Positions 7,893-16,634 of a stretch of DNA of 30,892 bases are shown here, in pieces. The stretch covers positions 1 through 30,892 of the IMG/VR virus record IMGVR_UViG_3300009545_000050; one strand, given 5' to 3'. A program made the translations under genes and the position numbers. Numbering within the stretch: position 1 is the first letter of the stretch; each line of letters opens with the position of its first letter. The stretch is from a virus. The notes beneath the pieces are model-generated. The model saw only the letters and a program-made list of their open reading frames with translations. It ran no database searches and was not told where the DNA came from.

Positions 7893-8408
7893 ATGTCTAA
7901 AAATATCATTCTTGGCCTCGACGCATCCACTTCAATAGTCGGATGGGCATTTTCTGAAAGTGGTTCTGTTTTGGATGCTGGTTTTTTGAATATCTCCAAA
8001 TTAGAAACTAATAAAGAAAAGGGGAAATTTGTAATATCTTTTCTTAAAGAACACAAACTTACCGATTCTGTAAATCATGTAAATCTTGAAGCCGCTTTAT
8101 CTGGTTTTGGTGGTGGACTGACTTCACAACAAACATTGATTACTCTTTCAAGATGGAACGCAGTATTTGAATACATGATGGGTGAGAGTTTTACCTTTCC
8201 AATCGTTCTATGTAATGTAAATACAATGAGAAAAAAGGTGTTTGGTAAGGCTAGAATTCCAGGAATAAAACCGAAAGAATACGTCAAATCACAAGTTCCT
8301 CTTTACGTTTCAAATATCAAAGAATTTGAGAAACTTAACAGAAATGGTGATTGGGATGCTCATAATAGTGATATGTATGACGCAATTGTTTGTTCTTTAT
8401 ATGGATGA
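7893..8408 (+). CDS. RuvC-like Holliday junction resolvase
   Basis: This is a 171-residue RNase H-fold protein. Asp10 lies in ILGLDASTSIVGWAF, Glu66 in VNLEAA, and Asp160 and Asp163 in SDMYDAIVCSLYG. Their spacing fits the four acidic metal ligands of RuvC-type resolvases, and the length is close to the 170-175 of bacterial RuvC. It would cut four-way junctions made during recombination-dependent replication and trim branches before packaging. T4 uses the unrelated endonuclease VII for this. ATG 7893 is preferred over the frame start at 7863, which lies inside the terminator stem. The ATG directly follows the T run, leaving no normal ribosome site, so translation may be weak or controlled. 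Confidence 0.85.
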   Translation: MSKNIILGLDASTSIVGWAFSESGSVLDAGFLNISKLETNKEKGKFVISFLKEHKLTDSVNHVNLEAALSGFGGGLTSQQTLITLSRWNAVFEYMMGESFTFPIVLCNVNTMRKKVFGKARIPGIKPKEYVKSQVPLYVSNIKEFEKLNRNGDWDAHNSDMYDAIVCSLYG

Positions 8409-8414
8409 AGGGTA

Positions 8415-8422
8415 TATTTATA
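8415..8422 (+). promoter_or_regulatory. TATTTATA motif before the first Ser/Ala-rich gene
   Basis: GGTATATTTATA follows the resolvase stop by six bases and lies 27 bases before ATG 8449. It separates the resolvase from the fibre-like genes. Confidence 0.35.
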
Positions 8423-8448
8423 AATGACAACTTTTGACTAAAAAACAT

Positions 8449-9009
8449 ATGGCATATCCAAAATATACCCTCACAGGAAAGACACCGGCACAAACTTACG
8501 AGAATCTCGTTCAGTTTAACTCTGAATCATCATCTTTAGTCAATGGCGATGGAAATGACATAACGGCGTCATTAAATCTCACTGTGGCAAATGCCGTATC
8601 CGCATCATGGGCACCCACCAATTCAGTAGGTGTAATAAGTTCTAGTTGGGCATCTAGTTCTTTAAGTTCAAGTAATACATTAGGAATTGATGCTGGTTCG
8701 GATGTTTTTATCCATTCACACCAAGGTTCAATTAGCGTTCTTGCCACTACTAACGTATTTCTTAGTGCTACTGGCGCAATGTATATGGAAGCCGCAGGTG
8801 GTAATATTGAAATGTATCCAACTACAACAGTCAAAGTATTTGGAGAAATTGATTCATTAGGAGCCATAACCGCATCAAATGGATTTGTTGGAACTGCATC
8901 TTATGCTACGGCTTTAACCTCTACGGCAGGTTTGACGGCTACCGTGTATTTGACGGCCAGTGTAACAACAATGAGTTTCGTAAACGGATTGTTACAATCT
9001 GTATCATAA
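8449..9009 (+). CDS. Ser/Ala-rich fibre-like protein
   Basis: From ATG 8449 the protein has 186 residues. It begins MAYPKYTLTGKTPAQTYENL. A Ser/Ala-rich stretch (VSASWAP, SSSWASSSLSSSN) is followed by beta-rich strands such as DVFIHSHQGSISV and VYLTASVTTMSFVNGLLQSV at the end. These short S-A-aromatic motifs are also found in the next gene and are common in fibre or bundle-forming phage proteins. TTG 8434 would add five residues, but ATG 8449 is more natural. A TATTTATA motif lies at 8415-8422. It is probably a virion protein; no specific family is recognised. Confidence 0.65.
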   Translation: MAYPKYTLTGKTPAQTYENLVQFNSESSSLVNGDGNDITASLNLTVANAVSASWAPTNSVGVISSSWASSSLSSSNTLGIDAGSDVFIHSHQGSISVLATTNVFLSATGAMYMEAAGGNIEMYPTTTVKVFGEIDSLGAITASNGFVGTASYATALTSTAGLTATVYLTASVTTMSFVNGLLQSVS

Positions 9010-9017
9010 TTTAATCT

Positions 9018-9647
9018 ATGCCAGTTATACCATCATTAGTTTTAACAAATACAAATCCTGTAGTAACTTATACCGCATCGGTGGTTACGTCTGGGTCTGT
9101 TATTGCCGATTCTTTGGGCAATCAAATTACATACTTACAATTGACGTGTTCATTTTCTGAAACGTCCTCTGTTCAGACAAGTTGGGAAATGTCATCATCA
9201 TATGCAAGTGCCTCAACTTGGGCAAATTCATCATCTTATGCTTCTCGTTCTTTTGCATCAACGAGTGCTAGTTTTTCAAGTGCATCAATATCTTCAAGTT
9301 GGGCAAATGTCGCCGGAACAATGACAGCATCTGGATTAATTGGTATGATTACCAATAGTGTTAGTGCTTCAAGTGTAACGGCATCGACTTTTGGAATTCC
9401 ATCTGGCTTATTCAGTGTTGACCCTGCTGGTGATATTATAGGTTGGAATTTGACGGTTAATAAGATTGATTCTGACAGTCATATTATACAAACCGATAGT
9501 CAAGGTAACATTTTTGCTTATGGCATCACCGCATCTGTGGCAAATGCAAAGAACATATCAGTGGTTGCCTGTGATAATCCATCTGTTATATTGTTTTTAC
9601 ACGTCAGTCAATCCGGTCAGTTTAATTGGGATACGACTCCAAATTAA
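9018..9647 (+). CDS. Ser/Ala-rich fibre-like protein with SSYAS repeats
   Basis: The protein has 209 residues. The middle carries about eight short repeats of the type SSYAS, STWAN and SSSWAN between residues about 55 and 100. A more ordinary beta-type domain follows (GLFSVDPAGDIIGWNLTVNK, SQGNIFAYGI). It starts eight bases after the previous stop and shares its composition, so the two are probably partners on the same fibre or decoration. No enzyme motif, signal or membrane segment is visible. Function is inferred from composition and context. Confidence 0.65.
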   Translation: MPVIPSLVLTNTNPVVTYTASVVTSGSVIADSLGNQITYLQLTCSFSETSSVQTSWEMSSSYASASTWANSSSYASRSFASTSASFSSASISSSWANVAGTMTASGLIGMITNSVSASSVTASTFGIPSGLFSVDPAGDIIGWNLTVNKIDSDSHIIQTDSQGNIFAYGITASVANAKNISVVACDNPSVILFLHVSQSGQFNWDTTPN

Positions 9648-9658
9648 CGAGTTTTCAT

Positions 9659-9681
9659 AAAAAGTTGACGTTCTACTTTTT
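9659..9681 (+). terminator. Weak hairpin with T-rich 3' side, possible terminator
   Basis: AAAAAGT at 9659-9665 can pair with ACTTTTT at 9675-9681 around a nine-base loop. It lies between the fibre-like gene and the primase. The stem is short and almost all A-U, so termination is uncertain. Confidence 0.3.
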
Positions 9682-9701
9682 ATAGATTAGCATCCACCAA
9701 A

Positions 9702-10631
9702 ATGCTAAAGGAGTCTCAATTATTTTCCCTTCTTGACAAGGTGTTGACCCAAACTTCTTATATCCGTAAGGGTGAAGAAGCGGTTTATTATTGTCCTTTC
9801 TGTTCCCATCATAAAAAGAAACTTGAAATCAACGTTCGAACTCAAGAATGGCATTGTTGGATTTGCAATGCGCGAGGTAGAACAATCAGTTCACTTTTTT
9901 ATAAACTCAAAACCAAAGCACAGTATTTTGATGAACTCTATAAAATCATCGGAACTGATTGGAAACGTAGTGATGTTGAGACAATCAACAAACAGATTTG
10001 TTCTTTGCCCGACGAATTTATACCTCTTTGGCAGCCATCGGACACAACTGATTATGGTTTGGCAATGTCATACCTTAATAAACGAAATGTGTCTATGGAT
10101 GAAATCATTCGTTACAATATAGGATTTTGTGAAAGTGGGATTTATGAAAAACGAGTTGTTATTCCATCATATGATAAAGATGGCAATATAAACTTTTTTG
10201 CTGCTAGGTCTTATGTAGATACATTTTACAAATATATGTTGCCTCCGTGGCCAAAAACAATGATTGGATTTGAATTGTTTGTAAATTGGAATGAACCGAT
10301 AACTCTTGTAGAAGGAACCTTCGACGCTTTGGCTGTAAGAAATAATTCAATACCTCTATTTGGAACCACTTTATCACTAGGCTTAAAATTGGCAATAGTT
10401 TCAAATAATGTCAAACGTGTAAACGTGGTTCTTGATAATGACGCATTAAGTCAGGCCATAGACATTTATGATGATATTGAAGATTTACAGATAAATAAAA
10501 TTGATATTCATCTTGTAAAATTAGGAGATAAAGACCCTTCCGTATTGGGATTTGAAAAAACACAAGAGTTAATTTTCAATTCAAAAGCATTTGATTTTGG
10601 AGATATAATTAGAGCAAAACTTAATTCATGA
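9702..10631 (+). CDS. DNA primase, T4 gp61-like (zinc finger plus TOPRIM)
   Basis: The protein has 309 residues, near the size of T4 gp61 (342). The N-terminal zinc finger is visible as CPFC (31, 34) with nearby His, and HCWIC (52, 55). The TOPRIM core has Glu204 and Asp208 in TLVEGTFDAL, then the DxD at 245-247 in VVLDNDA, with KLGDKDP following as in DnaG-type primases. It would make RNA primers for lagging strands, working with a replicative helicase that is not in this window. Its TGA overlaps the next ATG, so it heads a coupled replication-recombination operon. ATG 9702 is the only plausible start; an AAAGGAG string lies just inside the gene rather than ahead of it. Confidence 0.88.
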   Translation: MLKESQLFSLLDKVLTQTSYIRKGEEAVYYCPFCSHHKKKLEINVRTQEWHCWICNARGRTISSLFYKLKTKAQYFDELYKIIGTDWKRSDVETINKQICSLPDEFIPLWQPSDTTDYGLAMSYLNKRNVSMDEIIRYNIGFCESGIYEKRVVIPSYDKDGNINFFAARSYVDTFYKYMLPPWPKTMIGFELFVNWNEPITLVEGTFDALAVRNNSIPLFGTTLSLGLKLAIVSNNVKRVNVVLDNDALSQAIDIYDDIEDLQINKIDIHLVKLGDKDPSVLGFEKTQELIFNSKAFDFGDIIRAKLNS

Positions 10632-11107
10632 AATCATTAGAGACAAATTGGATTCGTAAAAAAACCGATAAAACGTTGCCTATTCCTGAAATAATAGAAT
10701 GGCCTCTTGTTGGTGCTGGTGGAGTATATTATGCGCCACAACCAAAAGCCAGAATGTTTACTTTAACAGGAAAACCAATATCAATGAAATATGGTGTTAT
10801 AGTCTTAGGTAATAAACATGAAGATGATGTAAGAGCAGGAATCATTGCCCATGAGTGGCGTCATCATATGCAGCATTTTGCAGGAGTCAAATATGACAAA
10901 CCACAATGTAAGTCACACGAAGCGAAGGGTAAAAAGTATAATGAAATGGCAAGAAAGTATTTTTCAACGTCTCAAGCCGAAATGGATGCGTTAAGATTTC
11001 AATACAAACACGTAGGATTCTTGGGACTTTACAAACAATGGGAAGAACTGTTTTACGATTTTATAGAAGATTTACACGTCAAACCAATCATCAGTTATGC
11101 CAATTAA
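10628..11107 (+). CDS. Putative HExxH zinc metallopeptidase-like protein
   Basis: This 159-residue protein has an AHEWRHHMQHF segment with His75, Glu76 and His79, the HExxH zinc site of metallopeptidases. Glu118 in AEMDALRF is a candidate third ligand, the arrangement seen in gluzincins. There is no signal peptide or membrane segment, so it would act in the cytoplasm or the virion. It sits between primase and recombination nuclease, with a start overlapping the primase stop and an end overlapping the next start, so it is translated with the DNA-metabolism genes. Substrate is unknown. It could process a phage or host replication protein, or be a non-catalytic zinc fold. Confidence 0.6.
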   Translation: MKSLETNWIRKKTDKTLPIPEIIEWPLVGAGGVYYAPQPKARMFTLTGKPISMKYGVIVLGNKHEDDVRAGIIAHEWRHHMQHFAGVKYDKPQCKSHEAKGKKYNEMARKYFSTSQAEMDALRFQYKHVGFLGLYKQWEELFYDFIEDLHVKPIISYAN

Positions 11108-14100
11108 ACAACTACCAACTAACATAAAATTCAGTCATATAATTCATGTAGCCGACATTCATATCAGGCTTACAAGACGCCATGACGAATACAAGACTGC
11201 TTTTAAAAAGTTTTTTGAGGATGTTTATAGTTCTCCATCTACCACGGCAGTTTTCATTTTAGGCGACGTTGTAAATAGTAAATTGGATTTGAGTCCTGAA
11301 TGCGTTGACTTGGCCGCAGAGTTTTTGAAAGAATGTGCCAATCTACGACCAACGATTCTTATCACAGGTAACCACGATACAAATCTCACAAATAGACATC
11401 GTATGGACAGTTTAAGTCCTATCGTAGATGCTATCAATCATCCTAATTTGTTCTATTTGAAAGAGTCTGGATTGTATAGTTTGGGTAATATTTGTATCAA
11501 TAATTACAGTGTATTTGATACACCCGACAAGTATATGAAAGGAATTGACATTCCTGCAATATACAAGAATCAACACGAATATTTAATTGCCACATATCAC
11601 GGACAAGTGGATGGTGCAACTACGGATTTAGGATTTAAGTTGGCGTTTCCACCAATTACAATTGATTTATTTGACAATCATGACATAGTTTTGATGGGTG
11701 ATATTCATAAAAAGCAAGACCTTCAAGCCTACGATTACAACACATTTAAACCAATCATTCATTATTGTGGTTCGATGATTCAACAGAAACATGACGAACC
11801 TTTAAAGGGTCACGGTTACTCATTTTGGAACCTTTCAAGACGTGATTATTCTCACGTTGAAATACAGAATGACTACGGATTTTTTAGTGTGTTAGTTAAA
11901 AATGGTGTCATTATGACCGACACTACTAACATCCCAAAGAAGGCCAGAATTCGTATTCAACATGATAATTGCACTCCATCGGAGATAAAATCCGCAGTCG
12001 TTCATGTCAAAGGATTGACCGAAGTTATTGAAGTCTCATATCAAAAATTAGACGTATCAAAATCTTTAACAAGAATACCATCTGCGTCAGGAAACATAGT
12101 TTTGGGTGACATTAATGACAAAGATTATCAGACAAAACTGATTACAGACTATCTAAAGACTAAATTAAGTGTGACCGACCAAACCATCATTGACGGTGTT
12201 ATTAAGATAAATAACGACGTAAATAATGTGGTTAAGAAAGATGAATTTGCAAGAAACATTCGATGGGTTCCTATCAAATTTGAATGGGAAAATATGTTTT
12301 CTTACGGTGAAGGAAATGTAATTGACTTCACAAAAACGAAGGATTTGGTTGGGTTATTTGCGGCTAATACATCTGGAAAATCAAGCATTTTCTCGGCTCT
12401 GACCTTTTGTTTATTTGATAAATGTGAGCGTGCATCCGGTGCTAAAAGCATCATGAATGACCAAAAAACCACATTTAGTTGTAAGTTTGAGTTTGAATTG
12501 GACGGTAAAAGATACTTCATTAAACGTGATGCCAAGACAGATAAAAAGGGCAAAGCCAAGGTTGATGTCAAGTTCTGGAAGATTGAAAATGGTGAGGAAG
12601 TTGACTTGAATGGCGAACAAAGACGCAATACAAATGAAGTAATTAGAGAATATTTAGGGTCTTATGATGACTTTGTATTGACTTCTCTAAGCGTTCAAAA
12701 TGGTAAAAATAATGCGTCAATTATTGACATGGGTGACACAGATAGAAAAGATTTGTTCGCTCAATTCATGGGTCTTACAGTGTTTGACAGACTCTATACG
12801 GAAGGAAATGAACATCTAAAAGAGTTGTTGGTGATGCTTAAAACCTATAGAAATGATGATTACACAAGCAAACTTGTGGAGTATCAGAATTTCTTAGAGC
12901 AGGCAGAACTCCTATATGAATCAGAACAAAACGTCTTATTAGAGATAGGTAAAAATCGTGATTTATTACAACAAACCGTGTTGGAAACAACTAAAAAACT
13001 CATTAAAATTGATGGGGATATTCCTTTGCTTGGGTATAGTCAGATGTCTTTGGATAAGGCCAAAGTCATATTAGACAATGCCAAAAAAGACATAGACAGT
13101 AGAGAAAAAGGAATTGTAATTGTGTCTGCACAAGTGACACAAATTGAAACTGAGATAACAGAATTGGAGTCAAAAAACGTTTCTGACCTATCTTCTCAAT
13201 TAAGACTGTTTAAAGAAACCAAAAGAAACATTGAAGATAAACGTGAACAATTGAAGGCAAGTTATCTTCGAGACATGAAGATTTTTGACAGGGCGAGAGA
13301 CATTGATTACAATCCTGATTGTGAATTCTGTGTAAAACACGCCGGTGCAATCGCACAAGATGCTAAGGAAGCCAAGGAAAGAATGGAACAAATTCAATCC
13401 GAAGCGACTGAAATAAAAACCAAACTCGACATAGTTGAAGCAAAAATTACTGAAATAGAATGGTCATACGAAGCAAATATTCGATTGACAGGACTGCTTT
13501 CTAAACGAAATACACTAAAAGACAACCGTATAAAACTTACGGACGATATAAATTCTATGCGACAAAATTTGTCTAAATTAGAAGATGACGTTAAGAAACA
13601 TGAAAAGAATATTGAACTCTACAATAAGAATATAGAGTCAATGACATTCAACGAAAACATCAAAAAACAAATAGGAGAATTTGAAAAAGAGTTAGTTCAA
13701 GTTGAACATTCACACAAGACAAAGACGAAAACTTTGATGGATATTAACAGTAAAATGTCTGTATGTAAAAATCAAATAAATGATATCAACAACAAGATTT
13801 CAAAGATTAAACTTGTAGAAGAAGAACATAAATTGTATGAAATCTACTGTCAGGCAGTCAGTCGTGATGGTATTCCATTTGAAGTCATTACTGCGACTGT
13901 TCCTGAAATTCAGAATGAAGTTAATAGCATTTTGAGTCAAGTTAGTGAATTTACCGCTCTATTTGAGACGGATGGAAAGAACATAATTCCATATATAGTT
14001 TATGATGGGAGACAGTGGTTAATGAGTCTCACAAGCGGTTTTGAGAAGTTTGCCTTGTCTCTGGCTATACGTGTGGCGTTGATTAACATATCAAATCTAC

Positions 14101-14306
14101 CAAGACCTAACTTCCTTATCATAGATGAAGGATTTGGTGTTCTCGACGCAGAGAATTTGGCACAAATGAGTTCATTATTTGCCTATTTAAAGAGTCATTT
14201 TGACTTCATTATGATAGTATCTCACCTTGAAGCATTGAGGGATGTGGTAGATAACCACATTGAAATAACTAAAGATAATGGGTTTTCCAAGGTCAATTTC
14301 GTATAA
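11097..14306 (+). CDS. Fused Mre11-Rad50 type recombination nuclease (gp47-gp46 fusion)
   Basis: This 1069-residue chain combines two proteins that are separate in T4. Residues 1 to about 370 are the Mre11/SbcD/gp47 phosphoesterase: VADIH (Asp20, His22), GDVVN (Asp57), GNHD (92-94), YHGQ (His168) and GDIH (201-204). Residues about 390-1069 are the Rad50/SbcC/gp46 ATPase: Walker A in AANTSGKSS (423-431), a coiled coil with a CEFC zinc hook (742-745), a degenerate signature LTSGFEKFALS (from 978), Walker B LIIDEG (about 1007-1012), D-loop LDAE and the switch His about 1043. It would resect double-strand ends to give 3' tails for strand invasion. The start overlaps the preceding gene by 11 bases. 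The frame is unbroken across the junction. Confidence 0.9.
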   Translation: MPIKQLPTNIKFSHIIHVADIHIRLTRRHDEYKTAFKKFFEDVYSSPSTTAVFILGDVVNSKLDLSPECVDLAAEFLKECANLRPTILITGNHDTNLTNRHRMDSLSPIVDAINHPNLFYLKESGLYSLGNICINNYSVFDTPDKYMKGIDIPAIYKNQHEYLIATYHGQVDGATTDLGFKLAFPPITIDLFDNHDIVLMGDIHKKQDLQAYDYNTFKPIIHYCGSMIQQKHDEPLKGHGYSFWNLSRRDYSHVEIQNDYGFFSVLVKNGVIMTDTTNIPKKARIRIQHDNCTPSEIKSAVVHVKGLTEVIEVSYQKLDVSKSLTRIPSASGNIVLGDINDKDYQTKLITDYLKTKLSVTDQTIIDGVIKINNDVNNVVKKDEFARNIRWVPIKFEWENMFSYGEGNVIDFTKTKDLVGLFAANTSGKSSIFSALTFCLFDKCERASGAKSIMNDQKTTFSCKFEFELDGKRYFIKRDAKTDKKGKAKVDVKFWKIENGEEVDLNGEQRRNTNEVIREYLGSYDDFVLTSLSVQNGKNNASIIDMGDTDRKDLFAQFMGLTVFDRLYTEGNEHLKELLVMLKTYRNDDYTSKLVEYQNFLEQAELLYESEQNVLLEIGKNRDLLQQTVLETTKKLIKIDGDIPLLGYSQMSLDKAKVILDNAKKDIDSREKGIVIVSAQVTQIETEITELESKNVSDLSSQLRLFKETKRNIEDKREQLKASYLRDMKIFDRARDIDYNPDCEFCVKHAGAIAQDAKEAKERMEQIQSEATEIKTKLDIVEAKITEIEWSYEANIRLTGLLSKRNTLKDNRIKLTDDINSMRQNLSKLEDDVKKHEKNIELYNKNIESMTFNENIKKQIGEFEKELVQVEHSHKTKTKTLMDINSKMSVCKNQINDINNKISKIKLVEEEHKLYEIYCQAVSRDGIPFEVITATVPEIQNEVNSILSQVSEFTALFETDGKNIIPYIVYDGRQWLMSLTSGFEKFALSLAIRVALINISNLPRPNFLIIDEGFGVLDAENLAQMSSLFAYLKSHFDFIMIVSHLEALRDVVDNHIEITKDNGFSKVNFV

Positions 14307-14307
14307 T

Positions 14308-14326
14308 ATGCCTATTTATTAGGCAT
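14308..14326 (+). promoter_or_regulatory. Hairpin covering the start codon, with TATTTATT in its loop region
   Basis: ATGCCTA (14308-14314) and TAGGCAT (14320-14326) form a perfect 7-bp stem with a 5-base loop. The ATG of the next gene (14325) lies at the 3' edge of the stem. No T run follows, so it is more likely a translational or promoter element than a terminator. Confidence 0.4.
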
Positions 14327-16571
14327 GGCATTGAATCTATTGGACAGTTTTGGCGTCACCGGCGTCAGTTACGGCCTATACACCAAACAAGCAGACGTGA
14401 TTGATACAGAGTATCTTTCACGTTACTTTGTTGTATCGGAATTTAACTCTACTTTAACCGCCGGTAAGAATCCTATTGCTATAAATGGTTCTCCATTTTT
14501 AGCCCAAGACAGTGAAATTTTTATAGAATGTCTTGATGCTCAAGGCGATAATTTATTCATAGAAATGGCAACTTATTCCGATGATTCTACAATCGGAAAT
14601 ACTTACAAAGAAGGGTCGGCAACAATAGTTTCTATTCACGTTTACGGAGATACGGCAGATGGTGTAGGTCGTCTAATCATTTACGGAACTCTTGTTGATG
14701 GTAGGTCTGTCAAATGGATTCAAAATGTAGTCATAAATAAGACTCTAAAAAATCACTCAAGAGTTCGATTTTATCAGACTCCAACACTTCAAGTAAACTC
14801 GGCCGATTTGCCTGTTTTAAGTTCTGATATTTCTCAAAATTTAGTTAGTAATCAAAATTTTACAGGAAAAGTTACAGGACTTGCCGTAACTCCTGTAAAA
14901 AATACTAATCAAGCAACGATAAATAAATCTAACGTTAACATTGATTATCGTCTTATTTTAACGAATCCGTTAGTAGTGAATTCTACACCGGCAATCAGTT
15001 CATTTAATTCACAAATGATTGGTTCGACGATTAATTTATACATTAATACCATACAATCTCCAACGTCACTAACAGAAATTCCAGTTTCAATTACATCATC
15101 TTACACCATTAAAAATGTATTAAATAATGGAACCGTTCAAGTTGACCGACCATTTTATTATTTGGATGGATTTGGAAATAATTCAATAACAAACATTATT
15201 GATGCGGATTTTTCTCTTGAATACTCATTTATCAATTATAATGATTCATCTGCTAGTTACCAAACTACTACTATCGGTGGTATAACTTACATTGTTAAAC
15301 AATCATATGCCGACATATCATACAAAAACATTAGAACGTTTTCTGGTTATGTTGCTAGACATAAAATTTATAGAAAGAGTCTTCTATCCAATGCGGATTT
15401 TTCTGTAATTTCGGATGAACCTATTCAGCCAAATCAAGTTTTGATTGACGATTTAACTCAAAATAAATACTATGATTTGGTTGGTAAATTTTACAATCAA
15501 CAACATATAAACCGATATTGGTTTACAAGTTCGAACAATATTACTCTGACACATACGCCAAGTTATGCTATTAATAGTATGTTGGTTTCCGCAACAACAC
15601 CACCAACAGGCACAGATTATTTCATAGTAAAAAATGATTCGTCTCCAATAAATCGTAATGCAAACTACATTCCATTTGACATGGATGAATTTTTATCTGA
15701 ATCCGGTTCTGCTTATGATTCTAATTTCATGGCATTCAAATCGAATGTTCAATATTCAATTGACATATCGGCAGTTGTTCAAAAAGTTCCAACGGAAATG
15801 GGAGCAAAACTATCATTTTACATTACAAGTTCATATCCTACGGCAACTCAAGAACACAATTACACCCCAAATTACGGTATTAAAATTGCTGAAATTATAG
15901 CAAATAAGAGTGGTTCAATTGTAGATTTTACAAATTCATATACATTTTATACTCCACAAAATGACATTTATGGAACTCTGGTTGTCGTTCCAACTTTGTG
16001 TAATGCTTACATAAAAGACATAGAAGTTGCCGTTTATGGTGATGATGGATTTTCTCCAGATATCTACAATACAAAAATTCCTTGGCCGATAAGTGTTGCA
16101 AATGAAACCTTTCAAATCAAAGCAGAACTGTTCGACATCAATAACAATTTGATTTATTCAGATTTGAATGTGTTTCAAAATTTTGACCCGTCTGGAAGTT
16201 CATTGGTTCCATACATTCCAGGCGGCGGTGGATATCAAGATTTATACGTGTCAGGAAGTTTGTATGTATCACAAAGCATCATAGTTCAAGCCGGAGACAT
16301 ATATCTTCCTAACATAGTCGCTAGACCAGGCAATCCAGCAATAAGTCAGAGTAGAATCGTTTCTGTTAGAGCAGACGGTGCATTAGTATTTGACCCAATT
16401 GTTGATATAGACGGTGATAGTGAATATTTATATCTCTCACTTGGAGACGGAAGTAATAGATTAGCCACAACAATTACCACAAGAAAATCTTTAGCCTCTG
16501 AATATGATTCTTTGGCCGGCAGAAAAATATACTGGGTGACAGGTTCAAAAGTAATAGAAATGAGTCCATAA
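14325..16571 (+). CDS. Large virion structural protein, unassigned
   Basis: The protein has 748 residues, is beta-rich and Asn/Ser/Thr-rich, and has no membrane segment or catalytic motif. It opens MALNLLDSFGVTGVSYGLYT. Residues 1-170 look like a compact beta domain, and later parts carry repeated SY/SS strands. Near residue 630 a Gly-rich hinge (PGGGGYQDLYVSGSLYVSQS) leads into a C-terminal domain resembling the attachment or chaperone region of fibre proteins. The likely location is tail fibre, baseplate or neck. It begins 18 bases after the recombination nuclease, with a TATTTATT motif just upstream and the ATG in a small hairpin. This suggests a switch from replication to late expression. 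Confidence 0.65.
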   Translation: MALNLLDSFGVTGVSYGLYTKQADVIDTEYLSRYFVVSEFNSTLTAGKNPIAINGSPFLAQDSEIFIECLDAQGDNLFIEMATYSDDSTIGNTYKEGSATIVSIHVYGDTADGVGRLIIYGTLVDGRSVKWIQNVVINKTLKNHSRVRFYQTPTLQVNSADLPVLSSDISQNLVSNQNFTGKVTGLAVTPVKNTNQATINKSNVNIDYRLILTNPLVVNSTPAISSFNSQMIGSTINLYINTIQSPTSLTEIPVSITSSYTIKNVLNNGTVQVDRPFYYLDGFGNNSITNIIDADFSLEYSFINYNDSSASYQTTTIGGITYIVKQSYADISYKNIRTFSGYVARHKIYRKSLLSNADFSVISDEPIQPNQVLIDDLTQNKYYDLVGKFYNQQHINRYWFTSSNNITLTHTPSYAINSMLVSATTPPTGTDYFIVKNDSSPINRNANYIPFDMDEFLSESGSAYDSNFMAFKSNVQYSIDISAVVQKVPTEMGAKLSFYITSSYPTATQEHNYTPNYGIKIAEIIANKSGSIVDFTNSYTFYTPQNDIYGTLVVVPTLCNAYIKDIEVAVYGDDGFSPDIYNTKIPWPISVANETFQIKAELFDINNNLIYSDLNVFQNFDPSGSSLVPYIPGGGGYQDLYVSGSLYVSQSIIVQAGDIYLPNIVARPGNPAISQSRIVSVRADGALVFDPIVDIDGDSEYLYLSLGDGSNRLATTITTRKSLASEYDSLAGRKIYWVTGSKVIEMSP

Positions 16572-16582
16572 ATTCGTGTTAT

Positions 16583-16590
16583 TATAAATA
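16583..16590 (+). promoter_or_regulatory. T4-type late promoter-like TATAAATA
   Basis: TATAAATA in the 63-base gap before the packaging block is identical to the T4 late promoter core, in the correct orientation for the genes downstream. It lies 45 bases before the next ATG. A TATAAT also occurs at 16614-16619 but without a well-spaced -35. Confidence 0.45.
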
Positions 16591-16634
16591 AAATGATGAC
16601 ATTCTGTGAACTATATAATACAAAGGATTAAATT

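Noticed and set aside
8511-8867. 118-residue frame on the minus strand
   Set aside because: It is the antisense of the Ser/Ala-rich gene at 8449-9009, has no ribosome site and no recognisable motif.
12302-12628. Minus-strand frame inside the recombination nuclease gene
   Set aside because: It lies wholly within the strongly supported Rad50-like ATPase coding region.
16593-16634. Twelve-codon leader peptide before the zinc-ribbon gene
   Set aside because: It has no ribosome site or attenuator-like structure, and a frame this short is expected by chance.
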